Assembly: GCA_937873665.1 (NCBI GenBank)
Contig: CALMYW010000014.1
Span: 1 to 7,399, forward strand
Direction of reading: 5' to 3'
Source: an uncultured Sphingorhabdus sp.
Lineage (GTDB): Bacteria; Pseudomonadota; Alphaproteobacteria; Sphingomonadales; Sphingomonadaceae
DNA: 7,399 nt
Part shown: positions 1-6,500 of the stretch, piece after piece
Layout: every line of letters begins with the position of its first letter
How positions within the stretch are numbered: the stretch's first letter is position 1
The notes under the pieces: model-generated
What the model was told of the DNA's origin: nothing
Seen by the model: only the letters and a program-made list of their open reading frames with translations
Databases searched by the model: none
Made by a program: the position numbers and the translations under genes

Positions 1-48
1 ATGAGCGTGGTGATGGATCCCGAATGGGACGCGGACTGCCCGTTCTGA
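1..48 (+). CDS. 3' end of a gene with an SSB-like C-terminal tip (partial)
   Basis: Only the last 15 codons and the TGA (46-48) of a rightward gene are in the window; the body lies upstream, and the ATG at position 1 need not be its start. The visible residues are MSVVMDPEWDADCPF. An acidic stretch ending in Pro-Phe is the hallmark of the C-terminal tip of single-strand-DNA-binding protein (DDDIPF in E. coli SSB), which recruits repair and replication partners. Here the tip reads DADCPF, with Ala and Cys at two consensus positions. SSB genes are common in the leading regions of conjugative plasmids, which suits the position beside a candidate oriT. The reading frame is supported by the stop lying just before an intrinsic terminator. 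Without the OB-fold the identity is open: it could be another protein carrying an SSB-like tail, or chance. Confidence 0.45.
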   Translation: MSVVMDPEWDADCPF

Positions 49-85
49 GATGCAGGTATATCGCACAGCGCCGGAGGGCTCTTCA

Positions 86-108
86 GGGGCTCTTCGGCCC
101 CCTTTTTT
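86..108 (+). terminator. Rho-independent terminator of the upstream gene
   Basis: A GGGGC/GCCCC stem (86-90 with 97-101) closes a TCTTCG loop and is followed by C and six T (103-108). It starts 38 nt after the stop codon at 46-48, so it ends the rightward transcript of the partial gene. The nonamer GGGCTCTTC occurs twice (76-84 and 87-95), giving the left side a short duplicated look. Being a canonical hairpin plus T-run, the call is secure on sequence alone. Confidence 0.85.
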
Positions 109-116
109 GTGAGCCT

Positions 117-171
117 GAATAAAGCACAGCCGGGGCATCGAACCCCGGCTGTGCTGGTCTCTTGCGAGACC
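117..171 (-). terminator. Tandem hairpins ending the leftward gene
   Basis: Read leftward after the stop codon at 176-178, the sequence forms a perfect 6-bp hairpin, GGTCTC/GAGACC with a GCAA (GNRA-type) loop (171-156). Directly adjoining it is a perfect 13-bp hairpin (155-143 pairing with 135-123) with the 7-nt loop TTCGATG, followed by TTTATTC. The second hairpin and its T-rich tail fit an intrinsic terminator for the 75-residue gene. With the terminator at 86-108 it insulates two converging genes. The T-tract is imperfect, so efficiency is uncertain. Confidence 0.7.
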
Positions 172-175
172 GGTT

Positions 176-403
176 TCAGCTTTTCGCCAAGCGCTTTTCC
201 GCTTCGTCCAGGCCGAGCTTTCCGAGTGCGGCGAAGAAGCCTTCAACCCGCTCGAACGGTGCCTTGCCGAGTGCCGATTTTCTCAGCAGTTCGGCCATGG
301 CATTTTGCTCGCTTTCCCGCAGCTTCGCTTCGCGCGCTTCCAGCGCGTTTCGCTCCCTTGCGATTGCCTGTCGTTCCGCTTCAAGACTTCCTTTCCTGGC
401 CAT
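176..403 (-). CDS. Small charged helical protein beside oriT, unknown function (75 aa)
   Basis: A 75-residue protein beginning MARKGSLEAERQAIARER. Residues about 6-42 are rich in Glu, Arg, Lys, Ala and Leu and look like a long helix or coiled coil; a second helical stretch (about 50-75) ends KRLAKS. There are no cysteines, signal peptide or membrane segment, so it is probably cytosolic. I chose the start at 403 because GAGG (411-414 on the complement) lies 7 nt upstream; the frame stays open to an ATG at 472, but that start has no comparable ribosome-binding site and the extra residues look non-coding. Size, charge and location resemble the small TraC/TraD-type mobilisation accessory proteins next to oriT in other alphaproteobacterial plasmids, but no diagnostic motif is visible. 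If the proposed nic at 632/633 is right, this is the first gene to enter the recipient. The gene call is firm, the function is not. Confidence 0.75.
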   Translation of the reverse strand: MARKGSLEAERQAIARERNALEAREAKLRESEQNAMAELLRKSALGKAPFERVEGFFAALGKLGLDEAEKRLAKS

Positions 404-410
404 GATGATA

Positions 411-414
411 CCTC
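411..414 (-). promoter_or_regulatory. Shine-Dalgarno deciding the start of the 75-residue gene
   Basis: On the complement GAGG is followed by a 7-nt spacer and ATG (403-401). It favours this start over the in-frame ATG at 472, shortening the protein from 98 to 75 residues. Confidence 0.65.
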
Positions 415-498
415 GTGGGTTGGCGCTGAAACCTCCCGCGCCCATCGTTCCAAGCCTGGACGACTTTGGCAAGACCTGTCCTGCATGTCCCGGCAGAA

Positions 499-527
499 AT
501 TATCAGCTACCGATAAGTAACATCCAA
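499..527 (-). promoter_or_regulatory. Candidate promoter of the leftward 75-residue gene
   Basis: Reading leftward, TTGGAT (527-522) and GATAAT (504-499) are separated by exactly 17 nt. They match the sigma-70 consensus at 4/6 and 5/6 positions. This would start transcription near 492, leaving an untranslated leader of about 90 nt before the ATG at 403. A 5-bp inverted repeat, TTATC/GATAA (500-504 and 512-516), overlaps the -10 and spacer and could be an operator. The call rests only on consensus match and placement. Confidence 0.5.
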
Positions 528-624
528 ACACAAATGACAATCCATCACAACGTGAAGTGCCCTTCCCCATGTCGCTTAAGAAACCTGTAACACGCACAAA
601 ACGAAGGTTGGTGGATCAGTGGTA

Positions 625-654
625 TAGATAGCACACCCTACACGGCAGGGCCGT
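625..654 (-). other. Candidate oriT nic region, F-like
   Basis: On the complement a hairpin ACGGC-CCT-GCCGT (654-642) is followed at once by GTAGGGTGT and then GCTATC. In plasmid F the nic-proximal hairpin is followed by GTGGGGTGT, then the nick, then GGTGC. The 9 nt between hairpin and nick match at 8 of 9 positions with identical spacing, placing a predicted nick between 633 and 632. The relaxase encoded downstream is F/R388-like (MobF), and the polarity is right: the nicked strand would lead leftward, so the tra operon transfers last. The F sequence is recalled from the literature and was not aligned by software. The hairpin stem is short (5 bp). Confidence 0.55.
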
Positions 655-686
655 AGTGAAATCATCGGACTTATGCGGGTTTGCGA

Positions 687-730
687 TTGTCCGCCGCCAT
701 ATGACATGTGTCTGACATCGTGGCGGACAA
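687..730. repeat. Inverted repeat TTGTCCGCC / GGCGGACAA
   Basis: Perfect 9-bp arms (687-695 and 722-730) flank 26 nt. Those 26 nt contain a smaller symmetric element, GACA-TG-TGTC (703-712), and two copies of TGACAT (702-707, 713-718). Nested symmetry like this, close to a candidate nic, fits binding sites for a relaxosome accessory protein. An RNA structure is less likely because the spacer is long. The role is inferred. Confidence 0.5.
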
Positions 731-731
731 C

Positions 732-759
732 GTAAATCCGTCATTTACCCGTCTGACGG
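732..759. repeat. Two adjacent small inverted repeats
   Basis: GTAAAT-CCGTC-ATTTAC (732-748) is a perfect 6-bp hairpin with a 5-nt loop. It is followed directly by CCGTC-T-GACGG (749-759), a perfect 5-bp palindrome around one base; the loop of the first repeats the arm of the second. GTCTGACGGCG (751-761) also repeats GTCTGACATCG (710-720) at 9 of 11 positions, 41 nt apart, close to four helical turns. These look like protein-binding sites of the oriT region. Confidence 0.45.
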
Positions 760-814
760 CGTCACACACCTATTGTTCGCGCCGCTTGACTTGCCAAGCA
801 TGGACCAATCGCCT

Positions 815-825
815 AGAACGGTTCT
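815..825. promoter_or_regulatory. Palindrome AGAAC-G-GTTCT, candidate operator
   Basis: A perfect 5-bp palindrome around a single base, 35 nt before the ribbon-helix-helix gene. Ribbon-helix-helix dimers bind short symmetric sites and usually repress their own operon, so this is a natural operator candidate for TrwA/TraY-like autoregulation. No second copy with the same arms was seen in the intergenic region, which weakens the case. Confidence 0.4.
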
Positions 826-842
826 CGCGCAATTCCCATCGG

Positions 843-857
843 GCCCTCGCTGAGGGC
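843..857 (+). promoter_or_regulatory. Hairpin covering the Shine-Dalgarno of the first operon gene
   Basis: GCCCTC-GCT-GAGGGC forms a perfect 6-bp stem with a 3-nt loop, and its right arm contains the ribosome-binding sequence GAGGG (852-856). In mRNA it could hide the Shine-Dalgarno and lower translation of the regulator; in DNA it could be an operator. Either is inferred. The symmetry and overlap are direct observations. Confidence 0.45.
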
Positions 858-860
858 TAG

Positions 861-1154
861 ATGATGACAGATGAAACCCGCGTCTCCGTTCGCCTGCCAA
901 GGCGGCTTGCCGAAGCGCTCGACAAGGCTGCCGAAGCACAATCGGTCAACACTTCGATCATTCTTCGCGCTGCGCTCGAGACATATCTCGGCACGCTCGC
1001 CGGTGCCGGCGATGCGGAGCGGCGCCGACAGTTCTCAGCCGAGTATGTTTTCCTCGTCGCGGACCTGATCGCCCAGCGCGAATATCCTGATGTCCACAAC
1101 GAACTGTTGACCGAAGCCGAACGCCGGATGGAGGCGCTTCATGGCGCGTCCTGA
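861..1154 (+). CDS. Ribbon-helix-helix DNA-binding protein, TrwA/TraY-like relaxosome accessory
   Basis: 97 residues. Residues 6-13 (TRVSVRLP) form the DNA-contacting beta strand of a ribbon-helix-helix (Arc/MetJ) fold. Helix 1 spans about 14-27, and the SVNTSIILRAALETYL segment is the turn and helix 2. The C-terminal half (about 50-97) is charged and helical and may serve for tetramer formation. Starts at 861 and 864 are both possible; GAGGG (852-856) is 4 nt before the first and 7 nt before the second, so 864 (96 residues) may be the true one. The gene precedes the coupling protein and relaxase, exactly as trwA does in R388. TrwA (about 121 aa) binds oriT, stimulates nicking and represses its operon; the same role is inferred here. 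It overlaps the next gene by 14 nt. A plain transcriptional regulator or antitoxin-like protein is less likely given the context. Confidence 0.85.
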   Translation: MMTDETRVSVRLPRRLAEALDKAAEAQSVNTSIILRAALETYLGTLAGAGDAERRRQFSAEYVFLVADLIAQREYPDVHNELLTEAERRMEALHGAS

Positions 1155-3510
1155 CGCCTGGTCCGATCAGACCCGCCCGGGCAAGCTGCTGCATCATTCG
1201 GCGCGCGGCACGACGCCGCGCAACGCCGGAAACTTTACTCGCGGATCGCAGCTCATCACCCATGAATATCTGATGTGGTTCGCTTCCGCGCGGCTGCCCT
1301 TCCTGGTCTGGTTCTTCGCGTTCCTGTTCATCGTTTCAGTCGCCCTCGCGCTGCGGCTCCAGGAACACGAAGTGCAGATGATCCTGATGCGGATCTATGC
1401 ATCGGGATGGAGCTTCATGGAGTTCAGCAGCGCGAAGATCATCAATCTCACCTTGCCCTCTGGCGAGGTCATTCCCGCGCCGATCGGCATGGTCGCCTCG
1501 CACCCGGATGTGGTGATCGCCTGGAACAAGCTGACGCGCGCGTTCCTCGGCTCGCTGTTCATTTCGCTGTTCGTCGCGCTGCCGCTCACCGTCTGGTTCG
1601 TCGACTATTCGCGAAAGCGCGGGAAGGCCATTCTCGAGGAGCGACACCAGCGCGGCGCAATGCTGGTGGATGCGCCTGCGCTCGCCGCTTCAATCCACGA
1701 ACATAACCGGGCCGCGTTGATCGCGGAAGTTGCCGAACGGGTCCCGGGCAGGACCCTCGAACAGGTCCTCGCCATGCCGCTGGCCGAGCGCAAGGCGTCC
1801 GGCATTCACCACGCCTATACCATCGCCGGCGTGCCCTATCCCTGGCGGACCGAACAGGCCCATGCGATGATGATCGGCTCCACCGGCACCGGCAAGACGA
1901 CGCAGATGCGCGACCTGATTGCCCAGATGCGCGTGCGCCGTGATCGGGCCGTGGTCTTCGATCTCACCGGGGCTTACGTCGAGGCTTTCTACAACCCCGA
2001 GACCGACATCGTCCTCAATCCGATGGACGAGCGCTGCCCGTCCTGGTCAGTGTTCGACGAGGCGAAGAACCATGCCGATTTCATCGGCATTGCCGCGTCC
2101 CTTCTGCCGAGCGACGGGGGCGGAGCGGAGCCCTTCTGGATGCTGGCTGCGCGCACGCTGTTCGTCGAGACTTGCGTCAAGCTTGTACGGATCGGCCAGG
2201 CGACCAACCAGGCCCTTGCCAGCAAACTGATGATGGCCGACCTCAAGGAGGTCCACAAGTTTCTCGAGCGCACCGTCGCCGACCCACTGACCGCACCTGA
2301 GGCGGCCAAGATGGCGGAATCGATCCGTGCCGTGTTCAACACAAATGCCCAAGCCTTGCGGTTCCTTCCCGAGGGCAAGGCGCACTTCTCGATCCGCGAG
2401 TGGATCGGCAAGGAGCACCTGCCTGGCTCGATCCTGTTCATCACCTCCTCGCACACCGAACTGGTGCTCAATCGCGCCCTGCTTTCGCTGTGGATGAACC
2501 TTGCCGTGCACTCGCTGATGCGGCTGCCACGGACCCGCTCCCTGCGCACCTGGTTCTTCTTCGACGAGGTCCACGCGCTTCACCGCTTGCCCGCAATCGA
2601 GGACGGCATGCAGACCGCGCGCGGGTTCGGCGGAGCCTTCGTGCTTGGCATCCATTCCTTCGCCAAACTGTCGGAGACTTACGGCAAGGAGGGCGCGCAG
2701 AACCTTGCGTCGCTGGCGCGCACCAAGCTCATCCTTTCGGCCGCCGATCACGACACCGCCGAGCAATGCTCGGAGTTCATCGGTGAGCGCGAAGTGCGGA
2801 TCATGGATGAGGCTTACAGTTACGGCTACTCGACGATCCGCGATGCCGCGACGATCACGCCGCGCACCGAACTCCAGCCCCTGATGCTCGCATCCGACAT
2901 CATGAAGCTGAAGTCGCTCTATGGCATCCTGGTGTTCCCCGAAGGCTTCGACGCCGCCCGGATCAAGCTTCAATACAAGGACTATCCTGCGATCGCGCCG
3001 GGCTACGTGCTGCGCGAGAATGTCGAGCCGATCGAGTACGTCGCTCTCGACCTTGGAGATGGTAACGAAGACGACGAGGATTCTTCGGAAGAAGCGGGCG
3101 GGCGCGAGAACAGGGATGCGCTTGAAGCCGACCTTGCGCGCGCGGCCGAACCCGTTCCCCGCGAGGCACCGGTCCGCGGATCCTCGCACGAGCATGTCGC
3201 GCGCCAGATTGAGCAGACCGCCCCTGCCAATCCTCTCCCCCAAAACGGCATGGCGGGCCAGATGCGGTTCCGGTCGCAGCCGGCCGGAACCGCATCCGGG
3301 CGCAGCGCTTGCGAGGCCAATCGCGACACCGCGCGCTCCGCGAAGCCAGCCTCCCGCTCGTCAGGCAAGACAACCTCGCCGCGCACGGCTCAGGCAAACC
3401 GCGAGCTCGGCGAGAACCTCGAACCCGACCCGCGCGATGCACGCAGCCGGGATGGCACGTCCCCCTCCCCCGAAGCACCGCCGACCCCTGACGACGGCAT
3501 GGAGATGTAG
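1141..3510 (+). CDS. traD: Type IV coupling protein, TraD/TrwB/VirD4 family
   Basis: A 789-residue inner-membrane ATPase that links the relaxosome to the type IV secretion channel. Two membrane helices (about 52-71 and 135-154) flank a periplasmic loop. The RecA-like motor carries Walker A GSTGTGKT (246-253) and Walker B WFFFDE (471-476), followed by the family segment HALHRLPAIEDGMQTARGFG. LNPMDERCPSW and the FEGFD-like PEGFD stretch are also typical. The usual QSxxQL motif reads HSFAKL (505-510), so both glutamines are replaced. From about 639 the tail is low-complexity, with an acidic run (EDDEDSSEE, 643-651), then a Pro/Arg/Ser-rich disordered region to the end. It is longer than TrwB (507 aa) and F TraD (717 aa), whose C-terminal tail docks the accessory protein TraM. 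GGAGG (1130-1134) is 6 nt before the ATG, confirming the start. It ends 3 nt before the relaxase gene. Confidence 0.95.
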   Translation: MARPDAWSDQTRPGKLLHHSARGTTPRNAGNFTRGSQLITHEYLMWFASARLPFLVWFFAFLFIVSVALALRLQEHEVQMILMRIYASGWSFMEFSSAKIINLTLPSGEVIPAPIGMVASHPDVVIAWNKLTRAFLGSLFISLFVALPLTVWFVDYSRKRGKAILEERHQRGAMLVDAPALAASIHEHNRAALIAEVAERVPGRTLEQVLAMPLAERKASGIHHAYTIAGVPYPWRTEQAHAMMIGSTGTGKTTQMRDLIAQMRVRRDRAVVFDLTGAYVEAFYNPETDIVLNPMDERCPSWSVFDEAKNHADFIGIAASLLPSDGGGAEPFWMLAARTLFVETCVKLVRIGQATNQALASKLMMADLKEVHKFLERTVADPLTAPEAAKMAESIRAVFNTNAQALRFLPEGKAHFSIREWIGKEHLPGSILFITSSHTELVLNRALLSLWMNLAVHSLMRLPRTRSLRTWFFFDEVHALHRLPAIEDGMQTARGFGGAFVLGIHSFAKLSETYGKEGAQNLASLARTKLILSAADHDTAEQCSEFIGEREVRIMDEAYSYGYSTIRDAATITPRTELQPLMLASDIMKLKSLYGILVFPEGFDAARIKLQYKDYPAIAPGYVLRENVEPIEYVALDLGDGNEDDEDSSEEAGGRENRDALEADLARAAEPVPREAPVRGSSHEHVARQIEQTAPANPLPQNGMAGQMRFRSQPAGTASGRSACEANRDTARSAKPASRSSGKTTSPRTAQANRELGENLEPDPRDARSRDGTSPSPEAPPTPDDGMEM

Positions 3511-3513
3511 GCC

Positions 3514-6500
3514 ATGCATTCGATCGCCCCGGTCCGCTCGTCGGGCGGCGCTGCCGCCTATTTCGCTCAGGACAACTACTACACGGTGCAGGAAAACGCG
3601 GAAGTCGGGGTCTGGGCCGGCGAGGGTGCGCGTCTGCTCGGGCTATCGGGCCAGGTCGACAAGGACACGTTTGAAGCGATCCTGAATGGGCGGCTGCCCG
3701 GCGGCGAGATGGTCGGCCAGGTCGAGGGGCGCAGGCTGGGTGTCGACCTCACTTTCTCGATGCCTAAGTCAGCGTCGATCCTGGCGCTCGTCAGCGGGGA
3801 CACGCGCATCCTTGACGCCCATATGACGGCTGTCAGATCGACCATGTCGCAGCTCGTCGAAAAGCAGTTTGCCGAAGCCCGCAACTACGAACGCAATCGC
3901 AATGGTGAGCCTGAGAAGACCGGCAACCTGGTCTATGCGCTCTTCGCCCACGACACGAGCCGCGCGCTCGATCCTCAGGGGCATATTCATGCCGTCGTCG
4001 CCAACCTCACCCGCGATCTCAAGGGCAACTGGAAGGCACTGTGGAACGGTGAGATCTGGAAGAACAATACGACGATCGGCCAGTTCTACCATGCCGCCTT
4101 CCGCGCCCAGTTGCAGAAGCTCGGCTACGAGACCGAGGCCGCCGGCAAGCACGGCGCTTTCGAAATCAAGGGCGTGCCTGCCGAGGTCATCAAGGCGTTC
4201 AGCCAGCGCCGCGAGGACATCCTCACCAAGGCCGAAGAAACTGGCATATCGGCCCCCAAGGGGCTCGACCGGATCACGGTCAACACGCGCGATGCCAAGC
4301 TTGCGGTTGCCGATCGGGAAGCGCTGACCCGCGATTGGCAGGACAGGGCCCAGGCGCTGGGGTTCACCGGCAAGGCGCTTGTCGCCGAAGCGCGCGAACG
4401 GGCTCAGGAACAGGCCCGCCCTTCCTTGCGCGAAACAGCGAGCGCGGCCTTTGCCGAAGTGGCGGCCAGGATCGGTGCGGCTTTGCGTCCACCGAGCGAA
4501 CTGGCCGCGAGCGGTCCGGCTGCGTTTTTGCTCAGCGCCGCCACCATCAAGGCGCAGCATGCCACCGCGTCAGCGATCCGGCATCTCTCGGAGCGCGAGG
4601 CAGCTTTCAGCCTCCAGGCGATCCTGAGCGCCGCGCTTGGCTTCCAGATCAAGGGGCTCGAAGGCAGCGCTGTGACCACGCGGATCGGCGAACTTGTCCG
4701 CGAGGGACACCTCATCCCCGGCATGTCTGACCGGCTCGATGGGCACTACGATCTCGTGACCACACCTGCGGCGCTTGGCCGAGAGCAGCAGATATTGGAC
4801 CGGATTGAGGCCGGGGTCGGCAAAGGCCGGGTCTTCATGGCACCTGACGCCGCCATGGCGCGGCTGCAGGCGGCGGCGCGCGAACTCGGGGTCGAGCGGG
4901 CCGGGGGCGATGGCTGGCAGCTCAATGCCGGACAACTCGCCGCGGGCGTCGCCGTACTGTCGGGCAAGGATCGCTTCCTCAACATCCAAGGCGTCGCAGG
5001 TGCCGGCAAGTCGACCCTGCTGGGTGCGCTTGACAAGGTGCTTGGCGCAGAAGGCGTCAAACTGATCGGCCTCGCCTTCCAGAACAAGATGGTCGCCGAC
5101 CTGCGCGGCGGAGGCACGAGCGCGATGACGGCCGAGCAGATGCGCGAGGCGGGGATTGAGGCCTGGACCATCGCCAGTTTCGTCAACCGTTATGCCGGGC
5201 CTGCGGCACATGGCCATGGCGAACGATTCGAGGCCGCGCGCACCGCGCTCAAGGACACGGTCATCATCACCGACGAAAGCTCGATGGTCTCCTCGCGCGA
5301 CATGGCGAGCCTGACGATGATCGCCGAGCGGCTCGACCTCGCCAAGGCGCCGTTCATGGGCGACCGTCAGCAGCTGTCGGCGATCGAGCAAGGCAAGATG
5401 TTCGCCGTGTCGCAGGCCGCCGGGCAGGCGACCGTGCGCATGGATGAGAATATTCGCCAGAAGGGCTCGCCGCTGCTGCTCGCGGTGGCAGGTCTGTCGA
5501 ACGAAGGCCATGCCGGGCTTGCGCTTGATCTCCTGGCCGCGCACGGCCGGGTAATCGAGGACAAGGCCGACCATATTGCGGCTGCCGCTGACCTCTGGCT
5601 GTCGCTCGCGCCAGACGAGCGCGCTCGCACCGCCATATTCACCGCTGGCCGCGATGACCGCACCCGGATCAACGGCCTCGTCCAGCAGGGCCTGCTCAAG
5701 GAGGGTGGCCTCAGCGGTCCTGGCGTCCCGCTCTCGACGCTGCAAAGTGCCAACGCTACCCGTGAGGAAATGCGCTTCGCCTCGACCTACCGGGCGGGCC
5801 AGGTGCTCGAGGCGCGGATGGACGTGCGCGAACTGGGGTTGAAACGCGGCGAATATGACGTCGTGGCAATCGGCCGCGGCGGCAAGGTGACGCTGGAGCG
5901 CGAGGGCAAAAGGAAGGTCATCGACCCCGACCGGATCGACCCGCAGCACCGCTTCGACCGGATCGGGCTCTACGACCGCAAGGACATCACTCTCCATGAC
6001 GGCGAGACGGTGTTCTGGCGCGAGAAGGACGCTGCCCGTGACATCGCCAAGTCGACCTATGCCACGGTCGTCTCGGCAACCAGGGACGCCGTGACGCTTG
6101 AGCTGGCCGACAAGCGGCAGCTTACCCTGCCCTCGGGCGATCCCATGCTGCGGCGGCTTGATCTGGGCTATGCGCTCAACGCTCACATGGCGCAGGGCAT
6201 GACCCAGGCTCTGGCGATTGAGGTGATCTCGTCAACGCAGCGCAACCTCGCCACCCAGCGCACCCAGAACGTCCTCAATACCCGTGCGACCGATGACATG
6301 CGCGTTGTGACCAACGACCTCGAGGCGCTCAAATTCCAACTCGACCGGACGCCGGGCAACAAGACCTCGGCGCTGGAGACGGTTGGCAGGCTTGATGTCG
6401 ATACCAAGCCGGCGAACCCGATCGAGCCTCGCCAGCTACCCGAACTCAGGATGAGCCCGGAACTGAAGGCGAAGCTTGATGCCGTCCTCGGCCCGGTCGC

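Larger units (their letters stand above)
404..860. other. Gene-free oriT and control region between divergent genes
   Basis: This 457-nt stretch between two divergently transcribed genes has no convincing coding sequence. It is visibly richer in A and T than the flanking genes, especially around 495-640. From left to right it holds the leader and candidate promoter of the leftward gene (404-527), a stretch with no clear signal (528-620), the candidate nic site and its hairpin (625-654), a block of inverted and direct repeats (687-761), and two short symmetric elements before the ribbon-helix-helix gene (815-825, 843-857). No convincing sigma-70 promoter for the rightward operon was found. TTGACT at 786-791 would do as a -35, but nothing at the right distance resembles a -10. 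Confidence 0.7.

Noticed and set aside
123..155. tRNA gene or tRNA-end attachment site
   Set aside because: Only an acceptor/T-arm-like hairpin exists; there is no D-arm, anticodon arm or CCA, and both strands of the acceptor stem are adjacent, which does not occur in a tRNA gene end.
404..472. N-terminal extension of the leftward 75-residue protein from an ATG at 472
   Set aside because: No ribosome-binding site of comparable quality, and a clear GAGG 7 nt before the ATG at 403 favours the shorter form.
162..590. 142-codon rightward open frame at the left side
   Set aside because: It overlaps the better supported leftward gene and continues into the repeat-poor intergenic DNA with no ribosome-binding site or domain.
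660..673. IHF-binding site AATCATCGGACTTA
   Set aside because: It has a mismatch in the core and one extra base in the spacer relative to WATCARNNNNTTR.
709..713. TGTCT as an R388-type nic site
   Set aside because: R388 nic is TGTCT followed by ATAG; here GACA follows, the required hairpin spacing is absent, and the direction would be opposite to that expected for this operon.
786..817. Sigma-70 promoter TTGACT for the rightward operon
   Set aside because: A good -35 but no -10-like hexamer 16-18 nt downstream; TAGAAC is too far (22 nt).
2047..3243. Long open frame on the minus strand (398 codons) opposite the coupling protein
   Set aside because: It lies opposite a gene with complete Walker motifs; the Arg/Gly/His-rich translation is typical of a GC-rich shadow frame and no domain is visible.
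4570..6186. Very long minus-strand open frame (538 codons) opposite the relaxase
   Set aside because: It is antisense to conserved helicase motifs, and its composition reflects the third-position GC of traI rather than a protein.
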